DNA of 64,000 nucleotides from positions 1-64,000 of the forward strand of contig NZ_JAKNTW010000005.1 of assembly GCF_022213955.1 (NCBI RefSeq), read 5' to 3'. The position numbers and the translations under genes are program-made. Positions 25,574-34,413 of the stretch are shown here, in pieces (the first letter of the stretch is position 1; each line of letters opens with the position of its first letter). Origin of the DNA: Dolomitihabitans soli (GTDB lineage Bacteria > Actinomycetota > Actinomycetes > Streptosporangiales > Streptosporangiaceae). The notes under the pieces are model-generated. The model saw nothing but the letters and a program-made list of their open reading frames with translations, was not told the DNA's origin and did not search any database.

Positions 25574-26662
25574 TTGGTGGGGGGCCATACTCGCGGTGCG
25601 GGAAACTTCACAGCATATGTCGACGACTGCCGCTGTCGTGTCCTTGAGGAATACACCCGGAGGCTGGAAGCCGAGGGCAGCCGACTCGCGCGTGAGCCAC
25701 GCGTGATGCGCCAGCTGCTGGCCAACGCGGACGAGATCCTCAACGACGTGGCCGTCGCCCTGGAGGCGGGCAAGGTCAGATCGGATGACCCGCACAGCCG
25801 CCTCGCCAGGGACATCGGCACGGACAGGGCCGAGGCGGGCGTCCATCCGAGGGAGTCGCTCGAAGCCGCATCGTTATTGTTCGGAATCGCCCTGGAGACA
25901 CTGGGCGATCGTCTGCGAGGACACGCCGAGTACGCCCGGCTGTTCACCATCGTCGTCCTGAGCCTGGAGCACAGCATCTCGACCCGGATTCGGGCCGCGT
26001 CGGCGAGCTACACGAGTTTCCTCCTCAACCGGATGCACGAGGTGCAGGTGGAGGAGCGGCGGCGGATCGCCAGGGAGCTCCATGACCGCATCGGGCACGG
26101 CATGAGCGTCGCCCACCAGCAGCTCGAACTCCACGAGTTCCACCGCTCAAGAGAGCCGGCCAGGGCCGTGGTCAACGTCGAGCTCGCCGGGCAGGCCGTA
26201 CAGGAGACGATGCGCAACCTGCGGCAGGTGACGTCGGAGCTGCATCCCCACGAGCCGTTGAAGAGCCTGGAGAAGGCCCTCCTCGGTTACCTGGGCAGCG
26301 TCGACACCAAGGCGATGACCGTTCACCTGCATGTGAACGGGGATGAGACGTGGGCGTCGCCCGAGGTGCGCGACGAGTCCTTCCTCATCTTCCGCGAGGC
26401 CGCCAGGAACGCGCTGGCGCACTCGGGGGCCTCGGTGATCCTGATCCGGATCGACATCGCCCCGCACGAGCTGCTCGGCTTCGTCAAGGACGACGGTCAC
26501 GGCTTCTGCCCCGAAGAGGCGACGCGCAAGCAGTCGATGGGACTGATCTCGATGCGGGAGCGTGCCCAATTATTAGGCGGTACCGTCACCGTGACGAGCG
26601 AGCCGCAGGAGGGGACCTGCGTGGAGCTCCACGTCCCGCTACACGGGCGGCTCGGTGAGTGA
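25574..26662 (+). CDS. Sensor histidine kinase (HisKA_3 / NarL-partner type)
   Basis: 362 residues, no obvious transmembrane helices. The N-terminal 150 residues form an all-helical sensing region. The phosphoacceptor motif EERRRIARELHDRIGHGMSV lies near 157-176 (His at about 167), and the ATPase domain shows FLIFREAARNALAHSGAS (N box), FVKDDGHGFCPEEA (G1) and GLISMRERAQLLGGTVTV (G2). It autophosphorylates and passes phosphate to the response regulator encoded next, with an 8-base gene overlap. Start TTG at 25574 or GTG at 25577, after a GAGAGGCGGAG sequence. The absence of membrane segments suggests a cytoplasmic signal. Confidence 0.87.
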   Translation: MVGGHTRGAGNFTAYVDDCRCRVLEEYTRRLEAEGSRLAREPRVMRQLLANADEILNDVAVALEAGKVRSDDPHSRLARDIGTDRAEAGVHPRESLEAASLLFGIALETLGDRLRGHAEYARLFTIVVLSLEHSISTRIRAASASYTSFLLNRMHEVQVEERRRIARELHDRIGHGMSVAHQQLELHEFHRSREPARAVVNVELAGQAVQETMRNLRQVTSELHPHEPLKSLEKALLGYLGSVDTKAMTVHLHVNGDETWASPEVRDESFLIFREAARNALAHSGASVILIRIDIAPHELLGFVKDDGHGFCPEEATRKQSMGLISMRERAQLLGGTVTVTSEPQEGTCVELHVPLHGRLGE

Positions 26663-27332
26663 ACCCGGAGCGGCGACGACGATAGGCATCGTCGACGATC
26701 ACGCCCTCTTCCGGGAGGGGCTGCGGGAGATCCTGGAAGCGAACGACGACCTCGACGTGGTGGGCGAGGCCGGCGACTCCGCCGAAGCTCTGACGATGAT
26801 CGAGCGAACCCGGCCGGATGTCCTCCTGCTCGACATCGAGATCCCGGGTGCGGGAGTCCTCGACACCGTGGGCCACGTCCGCGCCATGTCCCCGGGTACC
26901 AAGATCATTGTACTGAGCATGTACGACGGCCCGCAACTGCTGCGCCGGCTGCTCTCCACGGGAATCCGCGGCTACCTCCTCAAGAGCGTCCACCGGGAGG
27001 AGGTGATCTCCGCGATCAGAAGCGTCGTCAGCGACCCGGAACGCCTCGTGCTCGCGGTCTCGCGCGACAGCCTCGCCCAGATCCACGCGCCGCAGCCCGA
27101 CATCCTGACCGACAAGGAACGGCAGGTCCTGGAGTTCGCCGCGCAGGCGCTGAGCAACCACCAGATCGCCACCCGGCTCGGCCTGACCGAGGCCACCGTC
27201 AAGAGGCACCTGCGGAACATCTTCGTCAAGCTCGGCGCCGTCTCCCGGATCGACGCGGTCAACAAGGCCATCGCGGCCTCCCTGATCACCTCACAGCGCG
27301 ACCTCGGCTCGGGACCGCAGGGATTCGCTTAG
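26655..27332 (+). CDS. Response regulator, NarL/LuxR type
   Basis: 225 residues: receiver domain with acidic pair in IGIVDDHALFREGL, phosphoacceptor Asp in DVLLLDIEIPG (about residue 60) and Lys in YLLKSVHREE; then a LuxR-type helix-turn-helix (LTDKERQVLEFAAQALSNHQ to VKRHLRNIFVKLGAVSR, about 150-200). It overlaps the kinase gene by 8 bases, so the pair is translationally coupled. It probably regulates part of the surrounding locus, perhaps the RiPP operon directly downstream, but an IS remnant lies between. Confidence 0.9.
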   Translation: MSEPGAATTIGIVDDHALFREGLREILEANDDLDVVGEAGDSAEALTMIERTRPDVLLLDIEIPGAGVLDTVGHVRAMSPGTKIIVLSMYDGPQLLRRLLSTGIRGYLLKSVHREEVISAIRSVVSDPERLVLAVSRDSLAQIHAPQPDILTDKERQVLEFAAQALSNHQIATRLGLTEATVKRHLRNIFVKLGAVSRIDAVNKAIAASLITSQRDLGSGPQGFA

Positions 27333-27640
27333 AGCGTGTCCGGATCATGTGTTGATCCATGACAGGGTCGTGACCGGTGGGTGGCGATACCGCGCCATTG
27401 GTTCAGTGGGTTGATGCGGCGTTCGATGATGTCACGACGTCGCTGGAGGAGCGCAACGAAGCGAGGCGGCCGTCCACCGTGGCGGGCGTGATCGGTCTTA
27501 TGGTCGACGCGTTCGGGGATGGTCGCGGCGATCCCACGCCGACGTGACAGGGCGCGGATCGCCGCAGAGCCGCAGGCCTTGTCGGCGATGACCCGCGCGG
27601 GGGCGCAGCGGGGGCGGCAGGCCGTTTTCCGCTGAACGCG
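27333..27640 (-). pseudogene. IS5-type transposase, C-terminal remnant
   Basis: A minus-strand frame reads ARVIADKACGSAAIRALSRR then GIAATIPERVDHKTDHARHG and RRRDIIERRINPLNQWRGIA, the C-terminal DDE region of an IS5-family (IS112/IS1647-like) transposase with its catalytic Glu helix. The N-terminal half is out of frame or gone, and the last residues are degenerate. The terminal sequence GGATCATGTGTTGATCC at about 27,341-27,357 may belong to the element end. It sits exactly between the two-component system and the RiPP precursor gene. Confidence 0.75.
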
Positions 27641-27785
27641 CCGTGTCTGAGGTGCCGGTCTTCTCCAGCCCAACCGGTGGCTTCCACCCCATGCAGTCGG
27701 GCGACAACCGCCGCTTAACCAGACTTCCTGACCCTGGTGGTGGCAGGGCAACAAAGCCTGCTGCGAATCGACTCTGGGAGACCCC

Positions 27786-28031
27786 ATGGAGAAGAAGACG
27801 ATTCAGTTGGCGACGGTGGCCGCGACGGCCGTCATCGGAGTGATCACCGGCGCGGGGATGGCGAGTGCCGCGGGCACCGCCTCGGCCTCGTCCACGACGG
27901 TGAACGTGGACCTGGCCGAGCTCAAGGCGAACGACGGCTCCGTGCTGGCTCAGGCCATCAGCAGGGCCACCTCCGAAGCGGGGGCCGCCGGCCCGCTCAC
28001 GACGTTTACCAGCGTCGCGCCGCGTCTCTGA
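27786..28031 (+). CDS. fxsA-like: FxsA-like RiPP precursor with an N-terminal signal peptide
   Basis: 81 residues. Residues 41-62 (VDLAELKANDGSVLAQAISR) match the conserved leader of FXSXX-COOH precursors, and the C-terminus holds F74-T75-S76 in TTFTSVAPRL. In this family the partner radical SAM enzyme (FxsB) makes a three-residue cyclophane across Phe-x-Ser. Two oddities: the motif is followed by five residues (VAPRL) rather than the usual two, and residues 1-29 form a Sec-type signal sequence (MEKKT, then a hydrophobic core, ending AGMASAAG), unlike typical short cytosolic FxsA. A GGGAGA site precedes the ATG. It is followed by fxsB after 66 bases. Confidence 0.78.
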   Translation: MEKKTIQLATVAATAVIGVITGAGMASAAGTASASSTTVNVDLAELKANDGSVLAQAISRATSEAGAAGPLTTFTSVAPRL

Positions 28032-28097
28032 CGGATCTGGTGAGAGCGATGCCCGTCATCGCTCTCACCCCTTCCCAGTGTCTTCAAAGGAGGTCTC

Positions 28098-29342
28098 ATG
28101 CAGCCCGTCCCGATCGTCCTGTCGGCACGTCCCGGCTCGCGGGAGTGGCCCGACGCGGAGTGGGCCACCACGGTCACCGCCCGTCCCGGATGGCGTTCCG
28201 CGCCGTTCCAGGAGTTCGTGCTGAAGGTGCACGGCCGGTGCAACCTGTCGTGTGACTACTGCTACATGTACGAGCTCGCCGACCAGTCCTGGCGCACCCG
28301 GCCCGGCGTCATGAGCGCGAAGATCCTCGAACAGGCGGCACGGCGCATCGGCGAGCACGCCGCCGCCCACGAACTGCCCGAGGTCTACGTCGTCTTCCAC
28401 GGTGGTGAGCCGCTTCTGGCGGGACCGCAGTTCATCGATGAAGCCTCCGCGACGCTGCGGGCGGCGATGCCTTCGGGAACCACGCTGAGACTGAGCGTGC
28501 AGACCAACGCGGTGCTGCTCAACGAGGAGTTCATGCGGGTGTTCGACCGGCACGACATCGATGTGGGGGTGAGCCTGGACGGCGGCCGCCTCGCCAACGA
28601 CAGGCACCGCCGTTACGCCAACGGGCGCAGCAGCTACGACGAGGTCGTACGCGGCCTGAAACTGCTGACCCGGCCTGCCTTCCGCCGGCTCTTCGCCGGG
28701 CTGCTGTGCACCATCGACGTCGACAACGATCCGGTGGACAGCTACGAGGCGCTGCTCGAGTTCGAGCCGCCGACCATGGACTTCATGCTTCCGCACGCCA
28801 ACTGGAGCGAGCCGCCGCCCCGCTGGAGGGACGATCCGGAGCACACCCCGTACGGCGACTGGCTGGTTGCGATCTTCGACCGGTGGTACTCGGCGCCGGT
28901 GGAGGAGACGGTCGTGCGGACCTTGCGCGCCGTGGTGGACGAGATGCTCGGCGGGCGCAGCCGCGACGAGGTGATCGGGCTGGCGGCGATTCAGTTGATC
29001 GAGGTCGAGACGAGCGCCACCGTGGAGCAGGTCTGCTCGCTGAAGTCGGCGTTCGAGGGAGCCACCGGAACCGGCTTCGACATCTTCGCGAACAGCTTCG
29101 ACGACGCGCTGCGGCACCCCGGGGTGGTGGCCAGGCAGGCCGGACTCGACGCGCTCTCCGATACCTGCATGGGTTGCCAGATACGCGACATCTGCGGCGG
29201 TGGTCACTACGTGCACCGTTACCGGGCCGGCTCCGGGTTCCGCAATCCCACTGTCTACTGCGCCGACCTGTACCGCCTCGTCACGCACATCGCCCAGCGG
29301 ATGGCCGCGGACCTGCGGGGCGCGACGGAGGCCGTGCGTTGA
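28098..29342 (+). CDS. fxsB: FxsB-family radical SAM/SPASM peptide-cyclophane synthase
   Basis: 414 residues. The radical SAM cluster motif C48-x-x-x-C52-x-x-C55 lies in VHGRCNLSCDYCYMYE, with HGGEPLLAG near residue 98 for SAM binding. A C-terminal cysteine-rich SPASM-like region starts at C357 (CMGCQIRDICGGGHYVHRYR, and Cys in NPTVYC) and holds auxiliary clusters. FxsB relatives crosslink Phe to the residue two positions on in the precursor, giving strained cyclophanes (triceptides). An AAGGAGG site lies 6 bases before the ATG. It lies between the precursor gene and the HEXXH gene, the known family order. Confidence 0.92.
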   Translation: MQPVPIVLSARPGSREWPDAEWATTVTARPGWRSAPFQEFVLKVHGRCNLSCDYCYMYELADQSWRTRPGVMSAKILEQAARRIGEHAAAHELPEVYVVFHGGEPLLAGPQFIDEASATLRAAMPSGTTLRLSVQTNAVLLNEEFMRVFDRHDIDVGVSLDGGRLANDRHRRYANGRSSYDEVVRGLKLLTRPAFRRLFAGLLCTIDVDNDPVDSYEALLEFEPPTMDFMLPHANWSEPPPRWRDDPEHTPYGDWLVAIFDRWYSAPVEETVVRTLRAVVDEMLGGRSRDEVIGLAAIQLIEVETSATVEQVCSLKSAFEGATGTGFDIFANSFDDALRHPGVVARQAGLDALSDTCMGCQIRDICGGGHYVHRYRAGSGFRNPTVYCADLYRLVTHIAQRMAADLRGATEAVR

Positions 29343-29405
29343 CGCTCAGAGGCCGCCGGGCCGTACCGAACCGTCAGCAGCCCGCGCAGTAAGGATGGTG
29401 TCCTG

Positions 29406-31181
29406 ATGATCCTCACGCCCGCCGACCTGGAGGCGCTGGCGACCGGTGATGACGAGCCCGCCATGGTGGCGACTTTCCGGGCAGGTCAGTTCGGCAAGCA
29501 CGCACTGTTCCTCCGCGCGATCATGGACTCGGCGCAGCAGGTCTTCCCGGACGCGTACACGGCGTCGGGTTATGAGGGCGCCTACGATCTGCTCGCCTCG
29601 GTGCAGGCGGTCCAGCCGGAGCAGGTCGCCGCCGTTCTGGGGCATCCTCATACCGGTTCGTGGGCGCATGCCTGCCTGCGCCTGGCACAGGATCCCGGCG
29701 CCGATCCCGAGCAGGTCCGCGTGGTGCTCGGCGAGCTGGGCGGTGTGGCGGCCGCCGCGGCGATCAGGGCCGGGGTCGAGTTCGAGACGGTGGTCCCCCT
29801 GCGGCGGAACGCCGTCCTGCTGCCCACCCTCGGCCAGGCCGTCTTTCCCGCGGACGGCAGCGTGACGATCCGCGACGAGGGGCGGGGGCCGTCGCTCACC
29901 ATGGGTGACACCACGGTCGTCCTGCCCGCCGACCACCGCGAGGACGGCCCCGGCTGGCTCGGGCTGCGCGAGATCACGGCAGAGAGCGCGGGCGTCCGCC
30001 TGCGGGTCGATCTTGACGATCTCGGACCGTACCGGGCCATCTGCAGTGGCGTGTCCGCCCGGCTGGACGCGGACGGCTTCGGCCGCTGGTCCGACCGAGT
30101 GCGAGATGCCTGGATGCTTTTGGTCGCCGTGACCCCCGGCCGAGCCGCCTCGATAGCCGAGGTGCTGGCCACGCTCGTCCCGCAGGCGGAGGGCGAGGCC
30201 GAGAGCGCCACCTCGCGGGACGCGTTCGGCTCGATCCAGCTCACGGAGAACGACGCCGCCACCTTCGCCGAGGCCCTCGTGCACGAATCGCAGCATTCGA
30301 AGCTCAACGCGCTGCTCGACCTGTGTCCCCTGTACGAGGAAGGCGGCGGGCTCCACTATTCTCCCGCCCGCGACGACGCCCGGCCGCTGCACGGCCTGCT
30401 GCACGCGACGTACGCCTACCTCGGCATCGCGGACTTCTGGCGCCGGCACCGCCACGTCCACGACGGTGAGAGCCGGGCGAACGCACACGTCCGATTCGCG
30501 ATGGCGCGCGAGCAGACCCTCATCGGCACCCACGCCTTGCTGGAGACGGATGCGCTCAACGCGGACGGCACGGCTCTCGTCGCGGGCATGGACGCCACAG
30601 CGCGGGGATGGGTCGCCGAGGAGGTGCCCGGCACGTACGCGGCCTGGGCGGAGGCGGCGATCCTCGACCACCGGCTCCTCTGGCGGCTGAACAACCTCCA
30701 CTACCATCCGGATGACCTGATGGTGCTGGCCAAGGCATGGATAACCGGTGAGCACGCGCATCGCGGAGCGGGAGGGCCGGAGCCCGTCGTGCGGCAGTTC
30801 ACCGGCGCCCGCCCGAGTCACATCCGGCTCCGGCTGCGATACGCGCAACTCCTGTCGGCACAATCCGCCGAGCGGTTCTACGCGGACCTGGAAGCGGAGA
30901 TGGCGGCCGACGTGACCGACGCCGACCTGGCCCACCTGCGCGGTGACCACGCGACGGCCGCCCGCCTGTACGCCGAGCGCATCGCGGCCGGGTCGGACGA
31001 GGCCATGCACTGGGCGGGGCTGGCCCTGGCGCTGCACGGCGGCGGCGAGTCCGGCGCGATGGTGCACGAACCTCACCTGGTAAGGGCGGTGTACGGCCTC
31101 ATCGGCGACCTGCACGAGCGCCGACCGGATCCGAGAACCCTGGCCGCCTGGCTGGATGGGGAGCTGGAAGATGTCCGCTGA
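29406..31181 (+). CDS. HEXXH-motif protein associated with FxsB (putative RiPP maturase/protease)
   Basis: 591 residues. A zinc-binding HESQH motif at H293-H297 in ALVHESQHSKLNALLDL defines the HEXXH-motif domain seen next to, or fused with, FxsB. Elsewhere the protein is helical, with a TPR-like tail (about 430-590). The motif suggests a metalloprotease that trims the modified precursor, though peptide modification by members of this family is also possible; this has not been settled for this type. Here fxsB and the HEXXH domain are separate genes, whereas fusions are common. It overlaps the following acyltransferase by 11 bases, indicating coupling. Confidence 0.85.
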   Translation: MILTPADLEALATGDDEPAMVATFRAGQFGKHALFLRAIMDSAQQVFPDAYTASGYEGAYDLLASVQAVQPEQVAAVLGHPHTGSWAHACLRLAQDPGADPEQVRVVLGELGGVAAAAAIRAGVEFETVVPLRRNAVLLPTLGQAVFPADGSVTIRDEGRGPSLTMGDTTVVLPADHREDGPGWLGLREITAESAGVRLRVDLDDLGPYRAICSGVSARLDADGFGRWSDRVRDAWMLLVAVTPGRAASIAEVLATLVPQAEGEAESATSRDAFGSIQLTENDAATFAEALVHESQHSKLNALLDLCPLYEEGGGLHYSPARDDARPLHGLLHATYAYLGIADFWRRHRHVHDGESRANAHVRFAMAREQTLIGTHALLETDALNADGTALVAGMDATARGWVAEEVPGTYAAWAEAAILDHRLLWRLNNLHYHPDDLMVLAKAWITGEHAHRGAGGPEPVVRQFTGARPSHIRLRLRYAQLLSAQSAERFYADLEAEMAADVTDADLAHLRGDHATAARLYAERIAAGSDEAMHWAGLALALHGGGESGAMVHEPHLVRAVYGLIGDLHERRPDPRTLAAWLDGELEDVR

Positions 31182-32361
31182 CCAGGCCCACCTCCCTCCC
31201 GACGCGATCCGGCGGGAGCCCGCGCTCGCCAGGGTCGACGCCCTCGACGGCGTCAGGGCGCTGGCCGCCCTCGCGGTCCTGCTCTATCACGTGGCCCTGC
31301 AGACAGGGGTGGCGCTGCAGGACGGGATCGTCGGAGCGCTGCTGTCCAGGGCGGACGTCGCCGTGCCGATCTTCTTCGTGCTCTCGGGACTGCTGTTGTA
31401 CCGGCCGTGGGCGGTCGCCTCCCTGACCGGTGAGCGGCCCCCGGACACGCGCGCGTACCTGGTGAGGCGGGGCCTGCGCATCCTGCCCCTCTACTGGATC
31501 GTCGTCGTGGTCGCCATGTTCGGCTGGTCACGCGAGCACACCGGCGACCTGTGGACCTGGCTGAAGCTTCTGACGCTGACCCAGAACTACGACACCTCGC
31601 CGTGGTGGAGCAGCACCGGACCTCCGGGGCTGATGCAGATGTGGAGCCTGTCGGTCGAGGTGGCCTTCTACCTGACCTTGCCGCTGATGGCACTGCTGCT
31701 CGCCCGCTTGTCCGGGGGCGCGGTGGGCGTGGCCGCCCGCGCGAAGCGGCAACTCGTCGCTCTCGCAGGGGTCGCGCTGGCCTCCTTCGCCTGGACGCTC
31801 GTCGCGTTCTCGCCCGTGGGCTCCGGTTACATGCAGCTCTGGTTGCCCCGCTACTGGGCGTGTTTCGCGGGCGGTATGGCGCTGGCGGTCGTCATGGCCT
31901 GGCTGCCGTCCATGCGGGAGGAGGTTCAGCGCTCGCTCGCACGGTGGTGGTGGGTCTGCTGGATCGTCGCCGGGGCGGCGTACGCGCTGGCCTCGACGCC
32001 GGTGACGGGGGGCCGTTTCGTCACCGCCGACGATCTGCCGACGAACCTGGCCGAGCAGGCGCTGTACGCGGTCGTCGCCGTCGCGCTGGTGGCCCCGGCC
32101 GCGCTTCCGCCACGCCCCGGGCTCGTGCGAACGCTGCTCGGGAACCGCGTCGCGGGCACTCTCGGCGGTATCTCCTACGGGATCTTCCTGTGGCAGTTCG
32201 TCGCAATGGATACCTGGTACCTCCTGACCGGGCAACAGGGGTGGACCGGAGGGCTGGCGATGAACCTCGCGGCGGTCACCGTCCTGACCGTCTTGTACGC
32301 CTTCGTCAGTAGCCAACTGGTCGAGGAGCCGATCCAACGGCGCAGGTCACGCCGACTGTAG
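31171..32361 (+). CDS. Membrane acyltransferase 3 (OafA/YrhL-type)
   Basis: 396 residues with about ten transmembrane helices. The acyltransferase-3 signature begins with LDGVRALAALAVLLYHV near residues 24-40 (the catalytic His included) and FFVLSGLLLYRPWAV near 70-84, and a RRGLRILPLYWIVVV helix follows. These enzymes transfer acyl groups from the cytoplasm to extracytoplasmic sugars, lipids or peptides. The ATG at 31171 overlaps the HEXXH gene end, so it belongs to the RiPP operon and may acylate the secreted peptide product or a cell-envelope component (inference). It ends 4 bases from a convergent SARP gene. Confidence 0.87.
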   Translation: MSADQAHLPPDAIRREPALARVDALDGVRALAALAVLLYHVALQTGVALQDGIVGALLSRADVAVPIFFVLSGLLLYRPWAVASLTGERPPDTRAYLVRRGLRILPLYWIVVVVAMFGWSREHTGDLWTWLKLLTLTQNYDTSPWWSSTGPPGLMQMWSLSVEVAFYLTLPLMALLLARLSGGAVGVAARAKRQLVALAGVALASFAWTLVAFSPVGSGYMQLWLPRYWACFAGGMALAVVMAWLPSMREEVQRSLARWWWVCWIVAGAAYALASTPVTGGRFVTADDLPTNLAEQALYAVVAVALVAPAALPPRPGLVRTLLGNRVAGTLGGISYGIFLWQFVAMDTWYLLTGQQGWTGGLAMNLAAVTVLTVLYAFVSSQLVEEPIQRRRSRRL

Positions 32362-32365
32362 ACGT

Positions 32366-33247
32366 TTACAGTCCGCTCGTGGAGGGGCCCTCCGCTCTTG
32401 CCTGCCCCGCGCCTTCACCACAACTGAGCAGTAAGGACAGCCAGTCGAGATCTTCGGCCCGGCCCATGAAGTCGAGCAGGGAGGACGGCTGCCGCAGCGC
32501 CCGTCCCACCTGAGCCGAGGCGGCCTCGCGCCCGCGGATCCACAGATCCAGCGTGTGCAATCGGGCACCGGGCGCGATGCCGAGCTCGTCGGCGAACAAC
32601 GTCCGGGTGTCGTGGAAGACCTTGAGCGCCTCGGCCTGCCGCTCGGACTGGTAGAGCGTCGCCATGAGCTGGGCCCGGAGCCGTTCCCTGAACGGGTGTG
32701 CCGCGATGAGCGTGGTCAGCTCGGCGATCATGCCATCGCGCCGCCCGAGCTTCAGTTGGACGTCGAAGCAGTCCTCCCACACCTGGAGGCGCAGTTCCTC
32801 AAGCCGGTGCGCCTCCGTCACCGCCGAGGGGATGTCGGCGTAGGCCGGTCCCCGCCACAGATCCAGCCCCGTCCGGTACAGACCGCGCGCACCGGCCAGG
32901 TCACCGCCGCGCTGGGCGGCACGTGCCCGCCCCACGAGGTCCGTGAACCTCATCGCGTCCAGCTCCGACTCGTCGACCGAGATCGAATAGCCGTTCCTGC
33001 CGTACCCGATGCGGTCGGCGGATCCGAGGGTGCTCCGGAGACGGTGGACATAGACCTGCAAGCCCTTACGGGCAGTGCGCGGCGGATCGCCGTCCCACAG
33101 CGCATCGATGAGAGCGTCCACCGGCACCGGCCGGTTCGCCTCGGACAGCAGCACCGCCAGCAGCCGGCACCACATGCTCGCGGCGAGTTCGACCCGTTCT
33201 CCTCTGTGGAGTACCTGAAGATGACCCAGAACGCGGAACTCGATCAA
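32366..33247 (-). CDS. SARP-family pathway activator (first)
   Basis: 293 residues: an OmpR-like winged helix (about 1-95, with LLAVLLSEANRPVPVDALID and GLQVYVHRLRSTLGSADR) and a bacterial transcriptional activation domain (about 100-255, with LDAMRFTDLVGRARAA and FHDTRTLFADELGIAPGARL). SARPs bind heptameric direct repeats near promoters of antibiotic genes and switch the pathway on. The start is a TTG with a GGAGA site. It is convergent with the RiPP operon and distinct from the second SARP at 39,248. Which operon it controls cannot be read from the sequence. Confidence 0.9.
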   Translation of the reverse strand: MIEFRVLGHLQVLHRGERVELAASMWCRLLAVLLSEANRPVPVDALIDALWDGDPPRTARKGLQVYVHRLRSTLGSADRIGYGRNGYSISVDESELDAMRFTDLVGRARAAQRGGDLAGARGLYRTGLDLWRGPAYADIPSAVTEAHRLEELRLQVWEDCFDVQLKLGRRDGMIAELTTLIAAHPFRERLRAQLMATLYQSERQAEALKVFHDTRTLFADELGIAPGARLHTLDLWIRGREAASAQVGRALRQPSSLLDFMGRAEDLDWLSLLLSCGEGAGQARAEGPSTSGL

Positions 33248-33485
33248 TGGTGCTCAGTCTCCATAGTCCTGGCAACTTTAGAAACAGCCCTAATGGCCCG
33301 ATTCTGGATGATCTATTCGCGAAACACCACCCCTCCTCGCGGTCACCTCGGATGTGTTCGGCTCCTCGCCCCGCGCGCACCCTTCATGCGGACGGCGCCT
33401 GCCGTACTCCCGGAGCTGGGAGCCCGGACACAACGAAAGTCGCCCGGCCGGGTGGGCCGGGCGACATGGGCACCGCGCTGCCCGG

Positions 33486-34379
33486 TTAGGCCGCGCCTGG
33501 CGGGAAGACGTGCGACAGTCGTTCGCAGGCCTCGTCGGTCAGGCTCACTTCGGCCGAGGCGATGTTCATCTCCAGGTGGATCGGGTCGCGGGTGCTCGGG
33601 ATGGGCACGATGTCGTCGCCCCTGGACAGCAGCCAGGCCAGGGCCAGGCGGCTCATGCCGATGTCCAGATCGGCCGCGGTGGCCTCCGCCTCACGCAGCA
33701 TCCGCATGCTGTCCGGCAGGTTCTCCGCCGAGAAGCGCGGGTCCGCCCGCCTGGGGTCGGCGGGACCGAGTTGCGCGTTCGACCTGATCCGGCCGCCGAG
33801 GAAGCCGCGCCCGAGGGGACTCCTGGCGACGACCCCGACGCCGAGCTCCCGCGCGACGGCCAGGTGCTCCCGCTCGGCCTCCCGCTGCCACAGGGAGTAC
33901 GGCATCGCGAGCGCGGCGACCGGGTGGACGGCGTGCGCGCGCCGCAGTTGCTGAGGGGTGCCTTCGAGCAGGCCGATGTGACGGACCTTGCCGGCGGCGA
34001 CGAGTTCCGCCATCTGGGTCATGCCGCACTCGACGGGCTCGCTCCGGTCGACGCTCAGGTAGTAGATGTCGAGATACTCCGTGCCGAGCCTGGTCAGCGT
34101 GGCGTCACAGGAACGCCGGAAGTCGGTCCCCGCGTCCTGGCGGGTGGCGAGGAGCACCTCCGCCCGCCGCCCGGCCACGGCCTTGCCGATCAGCGGCTCC
34201 ATCTCGCTTCCCGCCGGGAGATCGCTCACGTCGAGCATGGTTATCCCGGCGTCGAGGGCATAGCTCACAATGGCGGAAGTCGCCACTCCTACCGGCCCGT
34301 ATCCGTCGCTGAGCGCCATGCTGCCCAGACCAAGGCAGGACGAGACGGGCCCAGCCTGGCCCAGCCTTCTGCGCTGCAT
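33486..34379 (-). CDS. Aldo/keto reductase-like protein without the catalytic tetrad
   Basis: 297 residues with the AKR TIM-barrel order: RRLGQAGPVSSCLGLGSMAL at the start, DAGITMLDVSD near 43, TLTRLGTEYLDIYY near 94, and a C-terminal LAWLLSRGDDIVPIPSTRDP near 245. Of the usual Asp-Tyr-Lys-His tetrad only Asp50 remains. The Tyr position is Pro55 (DVSDLPA against the family's DTAxxYG), Lys is Arg80 (ATRQ against ATKF) and His is Ser109 (YYLSVD against YYxHRxD). It should therefore not reduce carbonyls by the standard mechanism. It is the last gene of the operon running from 39,216, 34 bases after cydB. The ATG has a GGAGGTGAA site. Confidence 0.8.
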   Translation of the reverse strand: MQRRRLGQAGPVSSCLGLGSMALSDGYGPVGVATSAIVSYALDAGITMLDVSDLPAGSEMEPLIGKAVAGRRAEVLLATRQDAGTDFRRSCDATLTRLGTEYLDIYYLSVDRSEPVECGMTQMAELVAAGKVRHIGLLEGTPQQLRRAHAVHPVAALAMPYSLWQREAEREHLAVARELGVGVVARSPLGRGFLGGRIRSNAQLGPADPRRADPRFSAENLPDSMRMLREAEATAADLDIGMSRLALAWLLSRGDDIVPIPSTRDPIHLEMNIASAEVSLTDEACERLSHVFPPGAA

Positions 34380-34413
34380 GGGTTCACCTCCATCCTCTTC
34401 GATCGCAGGGCCC

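Noticed and set aside
27786-28031. Reading this as an ordinary small secreted protein
   Set aside because: The conserved DLAELKANDGSVLAQ leader, the F-x-S end and the adjacent FxsB and HEXXH genes argue for a RiPP precursor despite the signal peptide.
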